The translations under genes were made by a program, and so were the position numbers. The notes under the pieces are model-generated. The model ran no database searches and was not told the origin of the DNA. It saw nothing but the letters and a program-made list of their open reading frames with translations. Shown here in pieces: positions 16,963 through 26,438 of a stretch of 64,000 nt of DNA. How positions within the stretch are numbered: position 1 is the first letter of the stretch; each line of letters opens with the position of its first letter. Source of the stretch: Streptomyces sp. NBC_01707 (GTDB lineage: Bacteria > Actinomycetota > Actinomycetes > Streptomycetales > Streptomycetaceae); NCBI RefSeq assembly GCF_041438805.1, contig NZ_CP109190.1, positions 8,990,001 through 9,054,000 of the forward strand, in the 5' to 3' direction.

Positions 16963-18051
16963 ATGGAGAAACGTCACACCAAACAGCTCTTGTGCCTCGC
17001 CGTGGCCGCCAGCGCCGTGGGTGCCGCTGTGCCGGCCTGCACCGCGGCCGCCTCCCGTTCCGTGGATTCCCCAGTCGTGCGCGTGGTGCGTCCGGGTCAC
17101 TCGATCCAGGCCGCGGTGGACGCCGCCCGGTCGGGTGACACCATCGACATCCGGCCCGGCACCTATCACGAGAGTGTCCTGATCAAGAAGGCTCGCCTGA
17201 CCCTGCGGGGCGCCAAGGCCGGGACGGTGCTCATGCCGCCCGCGACCGGGGCCAAGGCGGCCAACGCCTGCGCGAAGGCCGGAAACGGCATCTGCGTCCA
17301 GGGCACGTCAAAACACCCCGTCGACGGGGTACGCATCCGCTCGCTGACCGTCTCCGGATTCAAGAAGAACGGAGTCTGGGCCTCCTGGACCGACGGGCTG
17401 TCGGTCCGGCAGGTGACGTCCCGGTCCAACGGCGTCTGGGGCATCGCCCAGGAACGGTCCACCCGCTCCGACCTCCGGGACAACACCGCCCGCTCCAACG
17501 GCGACGCCGGCATCTTCGTCGCGAACACCGTGGACGAGGAGGGTGGCGCAACCGACACCCGTGGCACCAAGGTCCAGGGCAACACGCTGACGGACAACCG
17601 GATCGGCCTCACCGCCCGCCGCGTCCGCAACCTCTCGATCCACAACAACACCCTCACCGGCAACTGCAGCGGTGTCTTCGTCGTCGGCGACGAGGGCAAG
17701 CCGCAGGCCGGGGCGATGTCCATCCACGACAACCATGTCACCAAGAACAACAAGTACTGCGTCAAGACCGAGCGACTGCCCGCGATCCAGGGGTCCGGGA
17801 TCATCCTCACCGGCACCGTGGACACCGATGTGCGCTCGAACACCGTCGAGAACAACGTGGGCGCCACCCCGCTCTCCGGCGGGATCGTGCTGTTCAAGAG
17901 CTTCGTGGGCGCTCACAACACCGGCAACACCATCAGCGACAACCGGGCGACCGGCAACAAGCCGGCGGACCTGACCAACCAGGAAACCACACAGCGCAAC
18001 AGCTTCGCCCGCAACGTATGCGCGACGTCCGCACCGGCCGGAATGTGCTGA
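16963..18051 (+). CDS. Secreted right-handed parallel beta-helix protein
   Basis: 362 residues. A basic start and hydrophobic stretch (residues about 8-30) form a signal peptide. The mature part opens with the pectate-lyase-like motif VRPGHSIQAAVDAARSGDTI and continues with about ten irregular 22-25-residue beta-helix coils rich in stacked Asn (SNGVWGIA, TLTDNRIGLT, HNNTLTGN, TVENNVG). It resembles secreted polysaccharide lyase/hydrolase-fold proteins, but catalytic residues cannot be assigned. No clear ribosome site precedes the ATG. The methyltransferase begins 35 bp downstream and may be co-transcribed. Confidence 0.75.
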   Translation: MEKRHTKQLLCLAVAASAVGAAVPACTAAASRSVDSPVVRVVRPGHSIQAAVDAARSGDTIDIRPGTYHESVLIKKARLTLRGAKAGTVLMPPATGAKAANACAKAGNGICVQGTSKHPVDGVRIRSLTVSGFKKNGVWASWTDGLSVRQVTSRSNGVWGIAQERSTRSDLRDNTARSNGDAGIFVANTVDEEGGATDTRGTKVQGNTLTDNRIGLTARRVRNLSIHNNTLTGNCSGVFVVGDEGKPQAGAMSIHDNHVTKNNKYCVKTERLPAIQGSGIILTGTVDTDVRSNTVENNVGATPLSGGIVLFKSFVGAHNTGNTISDNRATGNKPADLTNQETTQRNSFARNVCATSAPAGMC

Positions 18052-18086
18052 CCCATGTCCCCCCGCACGAGGAGAAGCGAGACGGT

Positions 18087-19139
18087 ATGACCACCGTGAG
18101 CACCACCCCCATCACCACCACCCCCATCACCCCGCATCCGGGGATGCGACTGCGCGAGATCGTCTTCGGCGCGGCCTGCGCCGCCGCCGTGCGTGCGGCG
18201 GCCCGGCTGGGCGTCGCCGACGCGCTCGGAGAGACCTCCACCGGCGCGGAGGAGCTCGCGGCCCAGCTGAGCGTCGAGCCGATGCCGCTGAAGCGTCTGC
18301 TGCGCACCCTGTCCTGCTACGGGATCTTCGCCGAGACCGAGGACGGCAAGTTCGTCCACACCGACATGTCCCGGCTGCTGCGGGAGGACGATCCGAACAG
18401 CCTGCGGTACATCTCGCTGTGGTGCACCGAGCCCTGGACCTGGGAGGTCTGGCCCCGTCTGGACGACGCTGTGCGCACCGGCAGAAGCGTCTTCCCCGAG
18501 GTGTTCGGAAAGGGGTTCTTCGACTACCTGCACCAGGACGCGCACGAGTCGGCCCAGGTCTTCAACCGGGCCATGACCACCTCCAGCATGCAGTCCGCGC
18601 TGGAGGTCGCCGAACTCCTCGACCTCGCCGAGGTGTCCGAGGTCGCCGACATCGGCGGCGGTCAGGGACACGTGCTCGCCAGCCTGCTGGAGAAGCACCC
18701 GTCGGTCCGCGGCACGCTGATGGATCTGCCCGGCGTGGTGGCGCGGGCCGACGCACGGCTTCGCGACGGCGGTCCGCTCGCCGGACGGACCCGCATCGTC
18801 GCCGGGGACTGCCGCGAGGAGATCCCTGTCCAGGCCGACCTCTACATCATCAAGAACATCCTGGAATGGGACGACGACAGCACCCGCAGGACGCTGCGCA
18901 ACGTGATGACGGCCGCCCGCCCGGGTGCGCGGGTCGTGATCATCGAGAACCTGGTCGACGACACGCCGTCGATGCGGTTCACCACGGCCATGGATCTGCT
19001 GCTGCTCCTCAATGTCGGCGGAGCGAAGCACACCAGGGAGAGTCTGATGAGCCGGATGACGGAGGCCGGCCTGATCGTCGGCGACATCAGTCCGGTCAAT
19101 GCGTATCTGCACGCATTCGAATGCGCCGTCCCCGCCTGA
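18087..19139 (+). CDS. SAM-dependent O-methyltransferase (polyketide type)
   Basis: 350 residues with the architecture of TcmO/carminomycin-type O-methyltransferases. An N-terminal dimerisation/winged-helix domain (AARLGVADALGETSTGAEEL, then LKRLLRTLSCYGIF) is followed by a Rossmann domain with VADIGGGQGHVLASLLEKHP (SAM motif I), LYIIKNILEWDDD (motif with the usual catalytic His replaced by Asn/Glu context) and RVVIIENL. ATG at 18087 is preferred; GAGGAG lies 12 nt upstream. It is convergent with the spore-pigment operon and separated from it by a perfect hairpin. It is a plausible tailoring enzyme for the pigment, although it is not part of the core whiE set. Confidence 0.8.
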   Translation: MTTVSTTPITTTPITPHPGMRLREIVFGAACAAAVRAAARLGVADALGETSTGAEELAAQLSVEPMPLKRLLRTLSCYGIFAETEDGKFVHTDMSRLLREDDPNSLRYISLWCTEPWTWEVWPRLDDAVRTGRSVFPEVFGKGFFDYLHQDAHESAQVFNRAMTTSSMQSALEVAELLDLAEVSEVADIGGGQGHVLASLLEKHPSVRGTLMDLPGVVARADARLRDGGPLAGRTRIVAGDCREEIPVQADLYIIKNILEWDDDSTRRTLRNVMTAARPGARVVIIENLVDDTPSMRFTTAMDLLLLLNVGGAKHTRESLMSRMTEAGLIVGDISPVNAYLHAFECAVPA

Positions 19140-19182
19140 CCCGCTCGCTCCTCGGACCGCGGAAGTTTCGGGCTGTGGAATC

Positions 19183-19216
19183 GCCCCGGGTCCGGCTCTC
19201 GAGCCGGACCCGGGGC
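19183..19216. terminator. Bidirectional terminator hairpin
   Basis: A 16-bp perfect stem (19183-19198 with 19201-19216) and a 2-nt loop between the convergent methyltransferase and the last spore-pigment gene. The stem is G+C-rich and there is no long T run, as is common in Streptomyces. Confidence 0.8.
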
Positions 19217-19232
19217 AATCGCTCATTGCTGC

Positions 19233-19565
19233 TCAGGCGGTGGAGTCCCGCTCCCACCGATAGAACTCGTGCGCCATCGCGTCCTTCGGACCACGCCAGG
19301 TCTTCGGGTCGTACGGGCTGATGAAAGCGGTGAGCTTGTCGCTGAGATCCTGGAACTCCGGGTGCTGGTGCACCTTGGCGATCTCCGGACCGGGCGGGCG
19401 GTCGGACTCGATCAGATGCAGGTACACGTCACCGAACTGGAACAGCTTGCGCCGGGTGACGCCGACGAGGTGCGGCAGTTCGCTGCCGTCCGAGGCGGCG
19501 AACAGTTCGGCGATGTCCGGCGCCGAATCCGGCGCCATACGGGCGACGATCAGAGCATGGTGCAT
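19233..19565 (-). CDS. whiE-ORFVII: TcmI-type polyketide cyclase, spore pigment (WhiE VII)
   Basis: 110 residues of the small ferredoxin-like-fold cyclase family (TcmI/PF04673). Conserved segments are HHALIVARMAPDSA, LVGVTRRKLFQFGDVYLHLI and HQHPEFQDLSDKLTAFISPY. It folds and cyclises the later rings of the aromatic polyketide. It is the last gene of the minus-strand spore-pigment operon, 53 bp after the aromatase. Confidence 0.9.
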   Translation of the reverse strand: MHHALIVARMAPDSAPDIAELFAASDGSELPHLVGVTRRKLFQFGDVYLHLIESDRPPGPEIAKVHQHPEFQDLSDKLTAFISPYDPKTWRGPKDAMAHEFYRWERDSTA

Positions 19566-19618
19566 CGAGAGGATGCCTTTCTGGTACCCGCCGTGCGGCG
19601 GGGTGGACGGGCGGAACG

Positions 19619-20357
<739 letters not shown>

Positions 20358-20373
20358 GAGGGGCTTCTCCTTC

Positions 20374-21624
20374 TCACGCGTGGGTGTCGGTGGGGTGCCG
20401 CAGCACAATCGCCGCGTTCGAACCCATGAGGCCGCGGCTCAGCACGAGCGCCGTCCGCAGCTCGGCGGGGCGTGCCCGGCCGGTGACCACGTCGAGGTCG
20501 TGGCACACGTCGACCACATTGGGGGTGGGCGGTATCAGTCCGTCCTCCATGGCCAGCACCGCGGCAGCCACGTCAAGCACCGGCGCTCCGCAGTAGGCCC
20601 TGCCGATCCCGCTCTTGGGCGCCGTGACCGGTACGCGCCTGCCGTGCGCGCCGAGCGCGTCGGCGATGGCGAGCGCCTCGGCCCGGTCGGCCGCGGGTAC
20701 TCCGAGCGCGTCCGCGAAGATCACGTCGATCTCCTCCGGCGCGCAGTCGGCCTCCCGGAGCGCACCGCTGATCGCCCGGGACAGACCCTCCCTGGACTCC
20801 GCCCACCGGGACGCCCCGGTGAACGTCGCCGCATGGCCCGCCAGTTCGGCCCGGACCTTGGCCCCGCGGCGCAGTACCGCTCCCTCTTCCTCGACCACGA
20901 GCATGGCGCCGCCCTCGGCCGGCACGAAGCCGCAGGCGTCGGCGGTGAAGGGGCGGTACGCCTGTGCGGGGTCGTCGCAGACACTCAGGTCCTCGTACCC
21001 GAGCTGGCAGACGACCGAGTAAGGGGCCAGGGGAGCCTCGGCCGCGCCGACGACCACCGCGTCGGCGCCGCGGCGGATGGTCCGGGCGGCGTGCGCCAGC
21101 GCGTCCAGGCCACCCGCCTCGTCGCTGGCGACTACGGCGCACGGCCCCTTGAAACCGCCCCGGATGGAGATCTGGCCGGTGCTGGCGGCGTAGAACCAGG
21201 CGATGGACTGGTAGGGGCCGACGTACTTGGACCCCTGACCCCACAGCCGTTGCAGTTCGCGCTGGCCGAACTCGCCGCCGCCCGACCCGGCAGCGGTCAC
21301 CACGCCTACGCCGAACGGGGCGTTCTCGTAGTCGGCCCGGCCGAGCCGGGCGTCGTCGAGCGCGAGATCCGCCGCGGCCATCGCGAAGTGCGTGAACCGG
21401 TCGGTCTGTACGAGGTAACGTTCCTCCACCAGCGCCACCGGGTCGAAGCCCCGGACCTCGCCGGCGACTCGCAGGGGCAGATGTTCGCAGCCTTCGCGAG
21501 TGACGCGGTCGAGGACGTTCACCCCTTCCAGCGTCATCTTCCAGAACGATTCCGTGGTCGTGCCGTTGGGGGCGACGACACCAATGCCCGTGACGACGGT
21601 GCGCCGGGCCTCTCGGACGTTCAT
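20374..21624 (-). CDS. whiE-ORFIV: Type II PKS chain-length factor, KS-beta (WhiE IV)
   Basis: 416 residues with the ketosynthase fold but no active-site Cys: the nucleophile position is Glu169 in [11 protein letters not shown], where most KS-beta subunits have Gln. The remaining signature regions ([20 protein letters not shown], then the [15 protein letters not shown]-terminus) are intact. KS-beta pairs with KS-alpha, decarboxylates malonyl-ACP and sets chain length. The ATG overlaps the KS-alpha stop (ATGA at 21621-21624), implying translational coupling and equal subunit amounts. Confidence 0.93.
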   Translation of the reverse strand: MNVREARRTVVTGIGVVAPNGTTTESFWKMTLEGVNVLDRVTREGCEHLPLRVAGEVRGFDPVALVEERYLVQTDRFTHFAMAAADLALDDARLGRADYENAPFGVGVVTAAGSGGGEFGQRELQRLWGQGSKYVGPYQSIAWFYAASTGQISIRGGFKGPCAVVASDEAGGLDALAHAARTIRRGADAVVVGAAEAPLAPYSVVCQLGYEDLSVCDDPAQAYRPFTADACGFVPAEGGAMLVVEEEGAVLRRGAKVRAELAGHAATFTGASRWAESREGLSRAISGALREADCAPEEIDVIFADALGVPAADRAEALAIADALGAHGRRVPVTAPKSGIGRAYCGAPVLDVAAAVLAMEDGLIPPTPNVVDVCHDLDVVTGRARPAELRTALVLSRGLMGSNAAIVLRHPTDTHA

Positions 21625-22889
21625 CGTGTCCTCCCGCCTCTTCTGGTCAGGGCCACCGCGGACTGGAAACCCCCGAAGCCGCTGCCGACCGACAGGACGC
21701 TGCGCAGCTTCATGGGACGTGCGGTACGCGGCACGTAGTCGAGGTCGCATTCGGGGTCGGGGGTCTCGTAGTTCGCCGTCGGCGGCACTGTCTGGTTGAC
21801 CAGCGCGAGGACGCAGGCGGCGATCTCGATGGCACCGATGGCACCGAGTGAGTGACCGACCATGGACTTGATGGAGCTCATGGGCACGTCGTAGGCGTGC
21901 GCGCCCAGGGCCCGTTTCACCGCGGCCGTCTCGTGACGGTCGTTCTGCTTCGTGCCGGAGCCGTGCGCGTTGACGTAGTCGATCTCCGAACCGTCGATAC
22001 GGGCGTGACCGAGGGCCTGGTTGATGGCCTCGGCCATCTCCAGTCCCTCGGGGGTCAGCCCGGTCATGTGGTAGGCGTTTCCGAAGGTGGAGTAGCCGGC
22101 GATCTCGCAGTACACGGTCGCGCCGCGGGCGCGGGCGTGTTCCAGCTCCTCCAGGACGAGGACGGCTCCGCCCTCGCCCATGACGAAGCCGTCCCGACGG
22201 GCGTCGAACGGCCGGGAGGCGTGCTCCGGGTCGCTGTTGTTCGCCGAGGTCGCCTTGATCGCGTCGAAACAGGCCACCGTGATGGGGGTGATCGGCGAGT
22301 CGGACGCGCCGGCGATGCATACGTCGACGCGGCCCTCCTCGATGGACTGGAATGCGTACCCGATCGCGTCGAGGCCGGAGGTGCAGCCCGTCGAAACGGT
22401 CTGCACCGGGCCGTGCGCGCCGACCTCCTCGGCCACCGCCGAGGCGAGGGAGCTGGGCGAGAAGGCCCGCTCCAGATGCCGGCCCGCCGGGCGGGGGTCG
22501 ACGTCCCAGCGGGCGCCGCTGCCGCTGACGGCGACGTAGTCGTGCTCCAGTCGGGTGGTGCCACCCACTGCCGTCCCGAGCGAGACCCCGATCCGCCACG
22601 GATCCACCTTCTCCAGGTCGAGACCCGCGTCGCCGAGAGCTTCCCTGGCGGCGACCAGCGCGAACTGGATGTACCGGTCCGCGCGGGCGATCTCCCCCTC
22701 GTCGAGACCGTGCTCCGCCGGGTCGAAGTCGCACTCGGCGGCGATCCGGGAGCGGAACCCGGCCGGGTCGAAGAGGGTGATGCCCCGTGTCGCGGTGCGC
22801 CCGTTCGCGAGGAGGTCCCAGAAGGCCGGCGCGCCGATTCCGCCCGGGGCGACGACGCCGACCCCGGTGACCGCCACGCGCCGCGTCAT
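21621..22889 (-). CDS. whiE-ORFIII: Type II PKS beta-ketoacyl synthase, KS-alpha (WhiE III)
   Basis: 422 residues. The catalytic Cys169 lies in [13 protein letters not shown]. The two histidines are in [12 protein letters not shown] and [14 protein letters not shown], giving the complete Cys-His-His triad. It condenses malonyl units on the ACP to form the spore-pigment chain. The ATG overlaps the cupin stop (22886-22889) and its own stop overlaps the KS-beta start, so three genes are chained by 4-bp overlaps. Confidence 0.95.
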   Translation of the reverse strand: MTRRVAVTGVGVVAPGGIGAPAFWDLLANGRTATRGITLFDPAGFRSRIAAECDFDPAEHGLDEGEIARADRYIQFALVAAREALGDAGLDLEKVDPWRIGVSLGTAVGGTTRLEHDYVAVSGSGARWDVDPRPAGRHLERAFSPSSLASAVAEEVGAHGPVQTVSTGCTSGLDAIGYAFQSIEEGRVDVCIAGASDSPITPITVACFDAIKATSANNSDPEHASRPFDARRDGFVMGEGGAVLVLEELEHARARGATVYCEIAGYSTFGNAYHMTGLTPEGLEMAEAINQALGHARIDGSEIDYVNAHGSGTKQNDRHETAAVKRALGAHAYDVPMSSIKSMVGHSLGAIGAIEIAACVLALVNQTVPPTANYETPDPECDLDYVPRTARPMKLRSVLSVGSGFGGFQSAVALTRRGGRTR

Positions 22890-23320
22890 GAAGCGGCCTC
22901 GGCTCGTTCTGGCGGCGCGGCCCGGTCCGCTGTCTCGGTGTGCTCGGTGTCGACGTGGCCGAGTTCCGGCCGCGGGGCGAGCGGGCCGAGATGGAACACC
23001 ATGCGCGCTTCCACATCGCCCACGTTGCGGAAGCGGTGGCGTACGTGCGGAGGGATCAGCAGACCCTGGTCGGGCCGCAGGGCATGCGGTTCACCGTCCA
23101 GGTCCACCTCCAGAAGACCGTTCACGACGTACACGAACTCCTCGGAGTACGGGTGATAGTGCTCTCCGATGCGGTCGCCGGGCTGCACGATGGCCAGCCC
23201 CATGAAGCCGCTGGTGGCGCCCACCGCTGTCGGCGTGAGCATGGCGCGCAGATCGCCTCCGCGCCTGCGGTTGGGCTGGGTCTCACTGAGGTCCACGATG
23301 CGTGGCCGGTGCGTGGTCAT
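22886..23320 (-). CDS. whiE-ORFII: Cupin-domain protein of spore pigment synthesis (WhiE II)
   Basis: 144 residues. The cupin barrel motifs are [23 protein letters not shown] (here [19 protein letters not shown]) and a second [15 protein letters not shown] with HvRH metal ligands. Such cupins help early cyclisation or stabilise the nascent polyketide. It is conserved as the second gene of whiE-type operons and lies between the SchA/CurD-like gene and KS-alpha. Confidence 0.9.
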   Translation of the reverse strand: MTTHRPRIVDLSETQPNRRRGGDLRAMLTPTAVGATSGFMGLAIVQPGDRIGEHYHPYSEEFVYVVNGLLEVDLDGEPHALRPDQGLLIPPHVRHRFRNVGDVEARMVFHLGPLAPRPELGHVDTEHTETADRAAPPERAEAAS

Positions 23321-23395
23321 GACTGCTTTCCTCCTGGCGCAGTGCGCGTGATGGTGACGGGTTGAGCGAGAACCCCCCAGGTGCTGACGCGCGGT

Positions 23396-24514
23396 TCAGG
23401 ACTCCGCGGCCCGCCGATCGGTGATCAGCTTCATCTCGGCATGCGTGATGAAGCGGGAGATCTCCCGGTCGTTCGTGGGGACGGCGTTGGCGTCCTCGTC
23501 GAGGAGGCGTCCGAGTCTGGCCACCTTGCCGGGGCCGTCGACACCGACGGCCTGGGCCGCCTGGGCGTCGAGCGGGCCGACGGCTTCGAGGAGCCGGACG
23601 ACGATGTCGTCGCGCTGGAAGATGGTGCTGCTGTCGATCGGGCTCGTCGTGTCGTCGGCGGCCTCTTCGTCGTAGCCCGCGAGGAGCCGGGCGAGCGCCA
23701 TGCCGCAGCCCTCCTTGGCCTGGTAGAAGAGCGCGTGCCGGCGGATCTCGGCGGGGTTGTGCCGGCCCCTCGTCACGTGGTGGACCGTGGGGAGCGCCGC
23801 TCGGGTGAAGAACATCCGGGCGGAGTTGGGATCGGTGAGGTCCCGGTCCTGCTCCAGGTACGGGTTGATGGCTTCCTCGACGGCCCTGACCTCGGGCTGC
23901 CGGGAGACGTGGCGCAGCGCCGCGAGGAGGTCGCCCTCGACCTCCACCGCCCGTACGACACGGTTGCCGTGCATGAACAGCGAGGTCCGGCGCAGCCGGG
24001 TGTGCTCGTCGACCCGGGACTGCGGTGAGTCGTAGTCGGCGAGGATCTTGGCGACGATCTCCTCGGTGCCCGGCCTGACGGTGAACGTGAGCGCGTGGCG
24101 GACCACGCCGTCACCCAGCCGCGGCGAGGCCTGCAGGCCGCCCTTGGCCGACTCGGGCAACGCGTCGAAGGCGCTGCCGGTCTCGCGCAGGATGCTGTAG
24201 CGCAGCGAGCGGGTGTCGCGTACGCAGCTGTGCAGGGGCTGGACCGTCTTGACGTGTTCCTCGCTGTTGACCCAGGCGAGGAAGGGCGGCGCGCTCTCCC
24301 ATTCGCTGGTGATGAGCCATTGGGAGGGGTTCTCGATCGACTGGCACAGCTGGTCGCTGATGTGTCCGGGGACGGATGCCACTTGGTTGCGCATGTCCTC
24401 ATACGCCTCCAGGAATTGCTTCTGGGCTCCGTCGTGCAGATCGAGCAGCAGAACGATCCGCAGCCTGGAGCCGTCGAAGGCGGACTGCGAGATCCGTTCC
24501 GAGAGGGTGGTCAT
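23396..24514 (-). CDS. whiE-ORFI: SchA/CurD-like protein, spore pigment (WhiE I)
   Basis: 372 residues; the first gene of the spore-pigment operon. The N-terminus (residues about 15-120) is a ferredoxin-like antibiotic-monooxygenase-type domain (SRLRIVLLLDLHDGAQKQFL, then WLITSEWESAPPFLAWVNSE). A second copy of that fold follows (HALTFTVRPGTEEIVAKIL), and the C-terminal part is the SchA/CurD domain specific to spore-pigment clusters (FYQAKEGCGMALARLLAGYD). The biochemical role is not established. The ATG at 24514 has GGAG-containing sequence upstream. Confidence 0.88.
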   Translation of the reverse strand: MTTLSERISQSAFDGSRLRIVLLLDLHDGAQKQFLEAYEDMRNQVASVPGHISDQLCQSIENPSQWLITSEWESAPPFLAWVNSEEHVKTVQPLHSCVRDTRSLRYSILRETGSAFDALPESAKGGLQASPRLGDGVVRHALTFTVRPGTEEIVAKILADYDSPQSRVDEHTRLRRTSLFMHGNRVVRAVEVEGDLLAALRHVSRQPEVRAVEEAINPYLEQDRDLTDPNSARMFFTRAALPTVHHVTRGRHNPAEIRRHALFYQAKEGCGMALARLLAGYDEEAADDTTSPIDSSTIFQRDDIVVRLLEAVGPLDAQAAQAVGVDGPGKVARLGRLLDEDANAVPTNDREISRFITHAEMKLITDRRAAES

Positions 24515-24783
24515 GGTTGCGCTCTCCTTCGAGACGGTGCGGTGGCCGTATCGGTTGGCCGGCCGTCGGTTGTCGAGTGGAATCGGAGCGGGGCTTCTCC
24601 CGGCGGATGTGTACGGTCCGCCCCCGGACCGCGGGCATCTCTCCGTGACCGATCGTGAAACGCTGGTCCGGCTGACGCGAGATTTATGAACCGTTCAGGT
24701 GAGCAGCGCTCCGGCAGCCGTCCGAACGGCTCTCACAAGGGCATGGACAGTGCATCTGCACAGCGTCCTAGCGGGAGCAACTG

Positions 24784-26412
24784 ATGAACGAGAACGTCGA
24801 CCACCGCGTACCAGTCCTCATCGTGGGAGGCTCGCTGGTGGGCCTGTCCGCATCGCTCTTCCTCGGCAGGCTCGGCATCGAGCATCTGCTGGTCGAGAAG
24901 CACGCGGCCACCTCCACACATCCGCGGGGGCGCGGCAACAACGTCCGGACCATGGAGGTGTTCCGCACGGCGGGGGTGGAGAAGCGGATCCGGGAGGCAG
25001 CTTCGGTCCTCGCCGACAACCATGGCATCCTCCAGGCGGGCTCGCTGACCGGCGACGACCAGGAGTGGCTGTTCAAGGAGATCGACCCAGGTGGCGGACT
25101 CGCCCGGTTCAGCCCGAGCGGCTGGTGCCTGTGCAGCCAGAACGATCTGGAGCCGGTGCTGCTGGCCCAGGCCCGTGAGCAGGGCAGTGACCTGAGGTTC
25201 TCCACCGAGCTGCTCAGTTTCGACTCGGACGGGTCAGCGGTGGACGCGGTGCTGAAGAACCGGGAGACCGGCGAGCACACGACCGTCCGCGCCGACTACC
25301 TCATCGCGGCCGACGGCCCTCGCAGTCCGATCAGGGAGCAGCTGCGGATCGGCCAGTCGGGCCCCGGCGACCTGTTCCACAACGTCAGCATCACCTTCCG
25401 GTCCAAGAAGCTCGCCGATGTGCTGGGCGACCGGCGGTTCATCGTGTGCTACCTCACCAACCCGGCGGCGGACGGCGCGCTGCTGCCCGTGGACAACGAG
25501 CAGGACTGGGTGTTCCACGCGCCGTGGAAGCCGGAGCAGGGTGAGACCCTGGAGGACTTCACCGACGAGCGGTGTGCGGACCACATCCGCCGGGCGACGG
25601 GCGCCCAGGACATCGATGTGGAGATCACCGGCAAGGCCCCGTGGCACGCCGCGGAGCGCGTCGCCGACCGGTACGGCTCCGGCCGGGTGTTCCTCGCGGG
25701 CGACTCGGCCCACGAGATGTCCCCCACCGGGGCGTTCGGCTCCAACACCGGTATCCAGGACGCGCACAACCTCGCCTGGAAGCTCGCCGCCGTGCTGCGC
25801 GGCGAGGCCGGCCCGGGACTGCTGGACTCGTACGAGGCGGAGCGGCAGCCGGTGGCCCGGGCGACGAGCGAGCGGGCGTCCGCCCGTTCCGCGGAACACA
25901 GCCACCCCGGGTATGCCCCGCCTCCCGGTGCGGGCGGCGGGAAGCAGGGCGGGCTGCTGCCCGTGGCACTGGGCTACCGCTACGTCCGTGGTGCCGTGGT
26001 GGGCGCCGACCCCGAGCAGCCCGTGGTGCCGCGCGGATTGCAGCTGACGGGTGACCCCGGCTCCCGGGCGCCGCATCTGTGGGTCCGTCAGTCCGGCGAG
26101 CGCAAGTCCACACTGGATCTGTACGAGCGTTCGTTCGTGCTGCTCTGCGACGGCGCGGATGTGGCGTGGCGTCGTGCGGCCGCGCGCGTCGCCGACCGGC
26201 TGTCGCTCCGGCTCGACGCGTTCGGCATCGGCTCCGGATCCGATCTGGAACCGGAGAACGGGGCGGACTGGGCCGAGGCCCACGGGACGACCGCCGAGGG
26301 CGCGGTGCTGGTGCGCCCCGACGGTTTCGTGGCCTGGCGGTCGGCCGGTTCCGTACCCGACCCGGAGGCGACCCTGCACGACGTCCTGGCCACCCTGCTC
26401 AGCCGCGACTGA
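24784..26412 (+). CDS. whiE-ORFVIII: FAD-dependent aromatic hydroxylase, spore pigment (WhiE VIII)
   Basis: 542 residues of the PHBH-fold polyketide hydroxylase family. The FAD motif VLIVGGSLVGLSASLFLG is at the N-terminus, YLIAADGPRSPIREQL (DG motif) is central, and VFLAGDSAHEMSPTGAFG (GD motif) follows, then a thioredoxin-like C-terminal domain. It uses NAD(P)H and O2 to hydroxylate the pigment. It is divergent from the operon, as in the classical whiE locus, where this promoter is a late, sporulation-specific one. The ATG at 24784 is preceded by GGGAGCAACTG. Confidence 0.92.
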   Translation: MNENVDHRVPVLIVGGSLVGLSASLFLGRLGIEHLLVEKHAATSTHPRGRGNNVRTMEVFRTAGVEKRIREAASVLADNHGILQAGSLTGDDQEWLFKEIDPGGGLARFSPSGWCLCSQNDLEPVLLAQAREQGSDLRFSTELLSFDSDGSAVDAVLKNRETGEHTTVRADYLIAADGPRSPIREQLRIGQSGPGDLFHNVSITFRSKKLADVLGDRRFIVCYLTNPAADGALLPVDNEQDWVFHAPWKPEQGETLEDFTDERCADHIRRATGAQDIDVEITGKAPWHAAERVADRYGSGRVFLAGDSAHEMSPTGAFGSNTGIQDAHNLAWKLAAVLRGEAGPGLLDSYEAERQPVARATSERASARSAEHSHPGYAPPPGAGGGKQGGLLPVALGYRYVRGAVVGADPEQPVVPRGLQLTGDPGSRAPHLWVRQSGERKSTLDLYERSFVLLCDGADVAWRRAAARVADRLSLRLDAFGIGSGSDLEPENGADWAEAHGTTAEGAVLVRPDGFVAWRSAGSVPDPEATLHDVLATLLSRD

Positions 26413-26438
26413 CTCCGTCGGGGCACGTCGCCGACTTC

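Noticed and set aside
20374..23016. An 880-codon minus-strand frame that appears to fuse a long N-terminal part to KS-beta
   Set aside because: Its N-terminal 460 codons are KS-alpha and cupin DNA read in the wrong frame. KS-beta begins at the coupled ATG at 21624.
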